NCBI GenBank assembly: GCA_030612085.1
Contig: JAUWOM010000066.1
Location: 1-6,193 of the forward strand
DNA from: Actinomycetes bacterium
Lineage (GTDB): Bacteria > Actinomycetota > Humimicrobiia > JAHJRV01
Direction of reading: 5' to 3'
DNA: 6,193 nucleotides
The position numbers and the translations under genes are program-made. This document shows, piece by piece, positions 1-4,891 of the stretch. The notes beneath the pieces were generated by a model. That model saw nothing but the letters and a program-made list of their open reading frames with translations. It was not told the DNA's origin and made no database searches. The stretch's first letter is position 1. Every line of letters begins with the position of its first letter.

Positions 1-1959
1 TATATTAAATATTGTCCATTTCCATGAGTTTGTCTCTTTGCGAACTGTTGCTACTGTTGCAATGCATGGTATAAAAAGCATCTGAAATACTAAAAATGCA
101 AGAGCTGATGATGAAGAAATCGAATTTTTTAAAATTGAATTAAGTCCACCAGATTCTATTGCAGCTCCTTGATTTGATTCTCCATACAAAATACTTAGTG
201 TTGAAATTGAATTCTCCTTAGCTATGAAGCTTGTTAGAAGAGCTAACATCATGCGCCAATCAAAACCTATGATTCTTCCAACAGGGGTTAAATATTTTCC
301 AAGTTTTGCTAAATAGCTAGTTTCTAGCTCTCCAGTAGGAATTATTGTAAATAACCATACTATTATAGAAACTATTAATATGATAGTACCTGCTCGAACT
401 ATAAAGGATTTCAAATTGTTAAAAACAAAGATTACAATGGTTTTAAAATTTGGTATGTGATAAAGAGGTAGTTCCATTATAAAAGCGGATCTCTCCCCCT
501 TAAAGAATATCTTGTTTATTAAAATTCCTGATAAAACTAAAATTATTAAAGTTAATGCAACCAATCCCCATGAAACCATAGGAGCCAATATCCCAAAGAA
601 TATTGGAGTTATGAAGTTTAATACAGCTATACGTGCAATACAGGGTATTAAAGGAGCAAGTAGGATTGTAAGTAATCTTGCTCTGTGTGATTCCACTATC
701 CTTGAGCCCATCACAGCCGGAACATTGCATCCAAAACCTGTGAATAGTGGTAAGAAGGATTTTCCGTGTAGTCCCATTAAGTGCATAAATCTGTCCATAA
801 CGTATGCAGCTCTCGCCATATATCCAATATCCTCTAAAATTCCAAAAATGAAAAAGAATATTAGAAGTATTGGAAGAAATGTAAGAATTGTGCCTACACC
901 ACTAATAATTCCATCAACCATTAATCTTTTAAACCAATCTGGTAATCCTATTAATTTTTCAATAATGAAATTGGAGCTTGCTTGCACTAAATACTTATCA
1001 AGGAGATTTTGTAATGGACTTCCAATAGAATATGTCATCCAAAAAATTAAACCCAATATACCTAAAAGAACAATGAATCCCCAAAAAGGGTGGGTTGCTA
1101 TATTATCTAAAATACGAGTAATTGTTACTTGCCCTACTTTAGGTCTTATTATGGCTGCTCTTGTTAATCTGCCTATCCAGTCATATCTACCAGAAGCAAC
1201 AGCTAAATAAGCATCCTCATGTTTATATAAGATTTCATAAACATTTTTCCAACTATTTTCATCTAATTTTTCTTTCATCATTCTAGTTATTTCTTCATCA
1301 CCTTCTAATAGCTTTATTGCAATCCACTTCGTTTTATAAGGTTCTGGCGTTTCATTTTCTATTAAAGATTCTATTCTCCCTAAGACTTCTTGATGATCTT
1401 CCCTTATGCTTGGAATTTTAGGTTTATATAAGAATTTTTCTTCATAAATTTCTTCAATCGATTTTAATAATTTCTTTATTCCAATTCCTTTTGTAGCAAT
1501 CATTGGTATTACTGGTATACCTAAAGCACTTTGTAAAACCTTATGTTCAATTTTCATTCTATGAGAAATAGCAACATCAATCATATTTAATGCTACTATT
1601 ACAGGGACTTCAAGTGATATAAGTTCAGCTACTAAATATAGGTTCCTCTCTAAGTTTGCTGCATTTATAATAGCTACAACAACGTCTGGCTTGTTCTTTA
1701 TAATAAAATCTCTAGCGATCATCTCTTCAATAGAATTAGCAGTTAAGCTGTAAGTTCCAGGAAGATCAACTATTTCAAAAACATAGTTATTGAATTTACA
1801 GATTCCTTCTTTTTTTTCCACGGTTTTACCAGGCCAGTTACCAACATGTTGGTGAAGACCAGTTATTATATTAAAAACTGTACTTTTACCCACATTTGGT
1901 TGGCCAGCAATAGCCACATTAATTCTTTTCTTTTCTCTCAATAAATTATCATTCATCAT
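1..1959 (-). CDS. feoB: FeoB ferrous iron transporter, GTPase-permease (partial, C-terminus off the left edge)
   Basis: FeoB is the inner-membrane Fe(II) importer, with an N-terminal GTPase joined to a permease. I read 653 uninterrupted codons to the window edge. G-protein motifs are G1 GQPNVGKS (19-26), switch I VGNWPGKTVE with Thr47, G3 DLPG (65-68), G4 NMID (125-128) and G5 ATKG (155-158). A helical regulatory domain follows (about 170-270). The membrane part starts near 290 and includes the gate motif GCNVPA (410-415), IPCIAR (438-443) and the second gate Cys in PCIATVA (631-637). Homologues end a few dozen residues after the last visible segment, so only a short tail is missing. The start is the first of two tandem ATGs. 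AGAAGGA lies 8 nt upstream, and the in-frame feoA stop rules out an earlier start. The gene is 18 nt downstream of feoA. Oddity: IPCIAR replaces the more usual MSCSAR-type sequence. Confidence 0.97.
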   Translation of the reverse strand, partial: MMNDNLLREKKRINVAIAGQPNVGKSTVFNIITGLHQHVGNWPGKTVEKKEGICKFNNYVFEIVDLPGTYSLTANSIEEMIARDFIIKNKPDVVVAIINAANLERNLYLVAELISLEVPVIVALNMIDVAISHRMKIEHKVLQSALGIPVIPMIATKGIGIKKLLKSIEEIYEEKFLYKPKIPSIREDHQEVLGRIESLIENETPEPYKTKWIAIKLLEGDEEITRMMKEKLDENSWKNVYEILYKHEDAYLAVASGRYDWIGRLTRAAIIRPKVGQVTITRILDNIATHPFWGFIVLLGILGLIFWMTYSIGSPLQNLLDKYLVQASSNFIIEKLIGLPDWFKRLMVDGIISGVGTILTFLPILLIFFFIFGILEDIGYMARAAYVMDRFMHLMGLHGKSFLPLFTGFGCNVPAVMGSRIVESHRARLLTILLAPLIPCIARIAVLNFITPIFFGILAPMVSWGLVALTLIILVLSGILINKIFFKGERSAFIMELPLYHIPNFKTIVIFVFNNLKSFIVRAGTIILIVSIIVWLFTIIPTGELETSYLAKLGKYLTPVGRIIGFDWRMMLALLTSFIAKENSISTLSILYGESNQGAAIESGGLNSILKNSISSSSALAFLVFQMLFIPCIATVATVRKETNSWKWTIFNI

Positions 1960-1977
1960 TTTTACATCCTTCTGCTT

Positions 1978-2310
1978 TTAATAATTTATTTTTTTGCGGT
2001 TTCTACGTTTTCTTTTCCATCTATGTTCTCTTTCAACTTTTTCACTTTCCTCCACATCACCATCGTTATCACTTTCCTCTATGATTACTTTCATAGCTTC
2101 TCCCCTACCCAATGCTATATTCGTATCTTTAATTTCAACTATAACGGGTCCATGACCAAAGTTTTGTATCATTCGAATATCAGTTCCTGGTGTGAACCCC
2201 AATACTGATAGACGAGATTTAAAACCATGTCCACCCTTTAAATTATGAATGATTGCAGTTTTTCTAGTTTTTAACCTACTTAATGATTTGGTTTTAACTA
2301 TTTTAATCAC
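1978..2310 (-). CDS. feoA: FeoA, small SH3-like partner of FeoB, with a charged C-terminal tail
   Basis: FeoA is a small cytoplasmic beta-barrel protein needed for FeoB-dependent Fe(II) uptake; its exact action on FeoB is unsettled. The 110-residue product has the family core at about 8-78: GGHGFKSRLSVLGFTPGTDI (26-45), then a GPVIVEIKDTNIALGRGEA stretch (54-72) typical of the domain's end. FeoA proteins are usually about 75-85 residues; the extra 30 here form an acidic block (about 78-90) followed by a block rich in Arg and Lys (92-108). The start is GTG, 39 nt after the dtxR stop. No ATG lies in frame before the domain, and a TAA three codons upstream closes the frame. No ordinary Shine-Dalgarno precedes the GTG. 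The string AGGTGAT instead overlaps it, so translation may depend on coupling to dtxR. Family is certain; the exact start is less so. Confidence 0.93.
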   Translation of the reverse strand: MIKIVKTKSLSRLKTRKTAIIHNLKGGHGFKSRLSVLGFTPGTDIRMIQNFGHGPVIVEIKDTNIALGRGEAMKVIIEESDNDGDVEESEKVEREHRWKRKRRNRKKINY

Positions 2311-2349
2311 CTTGCTTTATCTATAAATTTTTATCCTAAAATTTTATTT

Positions 2350-2802
2350 TTAAGATTTTGATTCAATTTCCAGATATAATTTAAAACTTTCTAATATGCT
2401 ATTACTTATTTCTGGGTACTCATTTAAAAAGTTTAAAAATGATACTATTCTATTAAAAGTATGGGGCTTGATTACATGTTCAACTTTGCATGCTTCCTCT
2501 TCAGCTGTTTTAGAATCAATGTATAAAACCTTTTTAAAAAATTCCTTAAGATTTTCGTGACGATTGTATATTTTTTCTGAAACCTTATTTCCATCAGGTG
2601 TTAATTTAATATAGCCATATTTTTCATATAATATTAATCCTTTTTCTTTCAAGCTTTTTAATGCTGTTGTCACACTTGGCATCTCCACCTTCACCATAAT
2701 GCTTATATCTTTTACCCTTGCGAAACCTTTTTCATCACACAAAATTTTTATTGTTTCTAAATAGTTTTCTAATGATGCTGATAATTTGTTTCTTTTCTTC
2801 AT
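2350..2802 (-). CDS. DtxR/MntR-family metal-dependent repressor, probably iron-responsive
   Basis: A cytoplasmic transcription factor expected to bind DNA when loaded with Fe(II) and repress iron uptake. The 150-residue protein has a winged helix-turn-helix (about 10-70: YLETI, ARVKDI, then MPSVTTALKSLKEKGLI and a YEKYGYIKLT wing). A dimerisation/metal domain follows (about 75-145). By hand alignment to DtxR and MntR the likely ligands are Glu16, His82, Cys105, Glu108 and His109. Cys105 sits where iron-type DtxR has Cys and manganese-type MntR has Glu, favouring iron. Asn13 replaces DtxR Met10 / MntR Asp8. The C-terminal SH3-like domain of DtxR and IdeR is absent, so its length is like MntR. 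It is the first gene of the feo operon and faces an iron-box-like operator at its own promoter. A purine-rich AGAGGGAGG precedes the ATG, with its AGAGG part at good spacing. Metal identity is inferred. Confidence 0.93.
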   Translation of the reverse strand: MKKRNKLSASLENYLETIKILCDEKGFARVKDISIMVKVEMPSVTTALKSLKEKGLILYEKYGYIKLTPDGNKVSEKIYNRHENLKEFFKKVLYIDSKTAEEEACKVEHVIKPHTFNRIVSFLNFLNEYPEISNSILESFKLYLEIESKS

Positions 2803-2883
2803 GGCCTCCCTCTTCTTTTATTTACCTATTCTTATCTTTTAATAATACTTCTTAGTATAATATTAAAAGTTAGAATATTATAT

Positions 2884-2907
2884 TAAAGTTATATTAGCCT
2901 AACTTTA
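2884..2907. promoter_or_regulatory. Putative DtxR/IdeR-type iron box (operator) at the feo promoter
   Basis: Positions 2889-2907 read TTATATTAGCCTAACTTTA, matching the classical DtxR/IdeR consensus TTAGGTTAGCCTAACCTAA at 15 of 19 positions, including an unbroken 10-base core TTAGCCTAAC... beginning at 2894. The same spot also forms a perfect palindrome, TAAAGTTA (2884-2891), 8-nt spacer, TAACTTTA (2900-2907). It touches the last base of the -10 and covers the expected start point, where a bound repressor would block initiation. The adjacent dtxR is the obvious candidate binder. Binding is inferred. Confidence 0.7.
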
Positions 2908-2935
2908 TTTTAATAATTATTTTATATTTTGTCAA
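2907..2935 (-). promoter_or_regulatory. Promoter of the dtxR-feoA-feoB operon
   Basis: On the minus strand, TTGACA (2930-2935) is followed after exactly 17 nt by TAAAAT (2907-2912), a full-consensus -35 and a five-of-six -10 for the housekeeping sigma factor. Transcription should start near 2900, leaving a leader of about 100 nt before the dtxR ATG at 2802. No other promoter this good was seen upstream of the operon. Confidence 0.75.
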
Positions 2936-3042
2936 GTCAATTATCTATCAATTTTTTTACAATATTAAAATGTTATAAATAATTACTAAAAAAAATGTTA
3001 AATTTTTATCCTTTATGTAAAATAATTTTAAAGATATATCTA
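2936..3042. other. AT-rich non-coding stretch with no recognised content
   Basis: This lies between the feo promoter and the composite repeat. It is almost entirely A and T, contains runs of A and T, and shows no open frame with a ribosome binding site, no clear promoter pair and no strong hairpin. Confidence 0.6.
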
Positions 3043-3321
3043 ATTAATAAGATTGTACAGCCTTTTCCGAGCAAGGTCCTGGTTGTCATTGCGAGGAGCA
3101 TTAGCGACGTGCCAATCTCAATTATATAACTTGATGAGTTTACACTAAATGAGATTGCTTCGGGACTTCGTCCCTCGCAATGACATATTAAAAATTGCTT
3201 GCAAATAACAACCAGGACCTGTTCAGAATGACATGTATATATTTATATACAAGAATGACAGATACTTTTATTACATTATATTAATTTTTCAAAGAATAAA
3301 CTGTAAACTTATCTTGTTAAT
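3043..3321. repeat. Composite nested palindromic repeat (MITE-like, non-coding)
   Basis: Several inverted pairs are nested here. From outside in they are ATTAATAAGAT (3043-3053) with ATCTTGTTAAT (3311-3321), 10 of 11 paired; AGGTCCTGGTTGT (3074-3086) with ACAACCAGGACCT (3208-3220), perfect; TGTCATTGCGAGG (3084-3096) with CCTCGCAATGACA (3173-3185), perfect; and CAATCTCA (3113-3120) with TGAGATTG (3150-3157), perfect. A small hairpin GGGAC-TTC-GTCCC lies at 3162-3174. The inner part is of the TCATTGCGAGG...CAATCTCA type that I recall as a widespread intergenic palindrome in many bacteria. It is distinctly more GC-rich than its surroundings and has no coding potential. The outermost pair is AT-rich and the least certain boundary. 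Confidence 0.8.
3252..3316 (-). repeat. 65-bp repeat, left copy (inverted relative to 4515-4579)
   Basis: The reverse complement of this stretch aligns without gaps to 4515-4579, with 59 of 65 positions identical, including the unbroken 26-base run TTCTTTGAAAAATTAATATA... (4535-4560 in the right copy). It forms the gene-proximal end of the composite palindrome and stops about 28 bp before the -35 of the SPFH promoter. Confidence 0.88.
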
Positions 3322-3343
3322 AGTATAAATAAATTTTTATATC

Positions 3344-3371
3344 TTGACAGGTTAGAAAAATATAATATAAT
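3344..3371 (+). promoter_or_regulatory. Promoter of the SPFH gene
   Basis: TTGACA (3344-3349) and TATAAT (3366-3371) are both perfect consensus hexamers, separated by 16 nt. Transcription should begin near 3378, giving a leader of about 65 nt that is nearly all A and T. The spacer begins with GGTTAG, which resembles half of an iron box; I regard that as weak. Confidence 0.78.
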
Positions 3372-3443
3372 AAATACTCAAAATATTTAAAATATAAAAA
3401 TATTTAACAATCCCATAATATTATTATTTGAAAGGAGAAGACT

Positions 3444-4271
3444 ATGAGACACATTCTACTTCCAATTTTCGTAATTAAACCCTTTGAACGTGGCATACAG
3501 GAAACCTTTGGAAAATATTCCAGATTTATCAAACCTGGTCTAGGATTTCAGATTCCATTAATACAACTCGTTCGTGTGCGTGATATACGAGAACATACCA
3601 TGGATATTCCACCTCAGTCAGTTATTACCAAAGACAATGTTGAAATTAATGTAGATGGAGTTATTTGGGTACGTCCCGGTTCAGACGAAGATTCTATTAA
3701 AAAAACCTTTTATAATATTGATAACTGGAAACGTGCAATTATTCAATTGGCTATGACTAATTTACGTCAGGAGTTTGGAGATTTAACCTTAGATGATAGT
3801 TTGGTAGCACGTGAAAGAATCGCAGATAGTTTACAAAAAATTCTTAATGTTTCTGGTGAAGGATGGGGATTAGTTGTAAGCAAAGTTGAGATTATGCTTA
3901 TTGACCCACCAGATGATATCAAGCAGGCTATGCACAAGCAAAAAACTGCTGAGCAGGAAAGACGAGCTATGCGTTTACTTGCAACAGGTGAATTTGAGGC
4001 TGCTGAACAGCAAAAAAAAGCAATAGTTCAGCGAGCTGAGGGTGAGCGAGAAGCAGCAATTATGGTGGCAGAGGGCAAAGCTGAGGCAATAAGGTTGGTT
4101 AATGAATCTGCACAGAAATATTTTAAGGGAAACGCACAGTCATTGAAGCAGATGGAAATGACTGAGACTGCTTTAAAGGACAATACAAAAATAGTAATAA
4201 CTGAGGAGGGTATCAGCCCAACCCTATTACTCGGAAGTATTCCAATAACAACATCTGAGGAAAAAAAATAG
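3444..4271 (+). CDS. SPFH/band-7 (stomatin-like) domain protein, lacking a clear membrane anchor
   Basis: SPFH proteins oligomerise at membranes and organise microdomains or regulate partner proteases; no specific substrate can be assigned. In the 275-residue product the band-7 domain runs from about 12 to 160: KPFERGIQETFGKY, a PGLGFQIPL turn (31-39), VITKDNVEINVDGVIWVR (60-77) and a strand ending LIDPP (152-156). A long helix rich in Ala, Glu, Gln, Lys and Arg follows (about 158-228), a predicted coiled coil as in stomatins and flotillins. The tail contains ISPTLLLGSIPI (257-268). Unlike typical slipins, which open with a 20-residue transmembrane segment, only HILLPIFVI (3-11) precedes the domain. 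AAAGGAG sits 6 nt before the ATG, so the start is sound. No nfeD gene, the usual slipin neighbour, adjoins it. It has its own promoter and terminators and is flanked by inverted repeats. Confidence 0.93.
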   Translation: MRHILLPIFVIKPFERGIQETFGKYSRFIKPGLGFQIPLIQLVRVRDIREHTMDIPPQSVITKDNVEINVDGVIWVRPGSDEDSIKKTFYNIDNWKRAIIQLAMTNLRQEFGDLTLDDSLVARERIADSLQKILNVSGEGWGLVVSKVEIMLIDPPDDIKQAMHKQKTAEQERRAMRLLATGEFEAAEQQKKAIVQRAEGEREAAIMVAEGKAEAIRLVNESAQKYFKGNAQSLKQMEMTETALKDNTKIVITEEGISPTLLLGSIPITTSEEKK

Positions 4272-4276
4272 AGATT

Positions 4277-4313
4277 GGTACTTAAGATTTTTATTAACTT
4301 TAAGTCCCTTTTT
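4277..4313 (+). terminator. Weak intrinsic terminator just after the SPFH gene
   Basis: Six nucleotides past the stop, GGTACTTAA (4277-4285) can pair with TTAAGTCCC (4300-4308), with one T/C mismatch, across a 14-nt AT-rich loop. TTTTT follows. The stem is short and AT-rich, so termination is probably partial and completed by the stronger site about 100 nt on. Confidence 0.55.
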
Positions 4314-4382
4314 AAAAATATTATATTATAATATTGAACAAGTGAGGTTTACTTTTTCACTTTTACTTCACTTCCTTTCTTG

Positions 4383-4421
4383 AAAATGTGGGGGATTTAA
4401 AAAACCCCCCACATTTTTTTT
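4383..4421 (+). terminator. Strong intrinsic terminator
   Basis: TGTGGGGG (4387-4394) pairs perfectly with CCCCCACA (4406-4413), extended by AAAA (4383-4386) against the first Ts of an eight-T run (4414-4421). The GC-rich stem plus T run is textbook rho-independent. It closes the SPFH transcription unit. With As on the left flank it could also work in the opposite direction, but no minus-strand gene ends here. Confidence 0.88.
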
Positions 4422-4514
4422 ATACGTAAAACCTTCCTTTCTAAATATATCTTAAATTCATTAAATCGATACTGGATTATAATGTCTTTAGAAATACTTT
4501 ATATGTACTATACG

Positions 4515-4579
4515 CAAAATAAGTTTGCAGTTTGTTCTTTGAAAAATTAATATAATGTAATAAAAATATATATCATTCT
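4515..4579 (+). repeat. 65-bp repeat, right copy (inverted relative to 3252-3316)
   Basis: This matches the reverse complement of 3252-3316 at 59 of 65 positions and runs directly into TCATTCTGAG, the outer arm of the palindromic element that follows. The two copies enclose the complete SPFH transcription unit, including its promoter and both terminators. Confidence 0.88.
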
Positions 4580-4731
4580 GAGAGTGCGACAGCGACTGAA
4601 TAATCTCTTTAAATGTATTAGGAAATCTAATAGAATTTAAATATTTTCATTAAAATTACTTATGAGATTCTTCCCCTTCGCTACGCTCAGGGTCAGAATG
4701 ACAAAATAATATTAAATTTTCAAAGAATGAA
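4531..4731. repeat. Palindromic element with terminal inverted repeats (TCATTCTGAG type)
   Basis: The nested inverted pairs are 4531-4550 with 4712-4731 (17 of 20 paired, core TTCTTTGAAAA), TCATTCTGA (4573-4581) with TCAGAATGA (4693-4701), perfect, and AATCTC (4602-4607) with GAGATT (4664-4669), perfect. The inside shows degraded TGAG...GCGAC and CTTCGCTACGCTCAG arms of a kind I recall as common bacterial intergenic repeats. It is about 200 bp and encodes nothing. Its size and structure fit a miniature inverted-repeat element. I could not identify a target-site duplication. Confidence 0.75.
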
Positions 4732-4758
4732 ATACTAAAAGTGTTAACCTAACTCGTT

Positions 4759-4797
4759 TATAATATACTTTATATAAATTATCAAAATCTTTATAAT
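4759..4797 (+). promoter_or_regulatory. Candidate promoter region of the transketolase gene
   Basis: Two perfect TATAAT hexamers lie at 4759-4764 and 4792-4797. Neither has a good -35 at 16-18 nt; the better candidate is TTTATA (4769-4774) ahead of the second. In DNA this AT-rich TATAAT occurs by chance, so this is a location guess. The rest of 4732-4878 holds no gene and no strong hairpin. Confidence 0.35.
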
Positions 4798-4891
4798 ATA
4801 TTTGTATTGTTAATGGTTTAAGATAAATTTTTTTATTTTTTAAAGTTTTGGGATATAAATGAGAATATTAAGTAAAAAGAGGGAGTAATTA

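Noticed and set aside
500..730. Minus-strand 76-codon frame inside feoB
   Set aside because: It lies in another frame of the gate-motif region of feoB, with low-complexity, non-protein-like composition.
512..1210. Long plus-strand open frame (232 codons) opposite feoB
   Set aside because: It is antisense to well-conserved feoB codons, resembles no known family, and has no convincing ribosome binding site.
2023..2208. Plus-strand 61-codon frame opposite feoA
   Set aside because: It is the complement of the charged FeoA tail and core, rich in Phe as a by-product of the AAA/GAA codons opposite.
2856..2882. 9-bp inverted repeat TATAATATT / AATATTATA in the dtxR leader
   Set aside because: The arms are A/T only in very AT-rich DNA and have no T run or conserved feature, so it is probably chance. 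It could at most form a weak hairpin.
3060..3260. CRISPR array or attachment site in the repeat-rich intergenic region
   Set aside because: The repeats are inverted pairs and not regularly spaced direct repeats, and no integrase or cas gene is present.
4318..4421. Possible small RNA between the two terminators after the SPFH gene
   Set aside because: A TATAAT occurs at 4327-4332 but no -35 is found at the right distance, and the strong hairpin is adequately explained as the second SPFH terminator.
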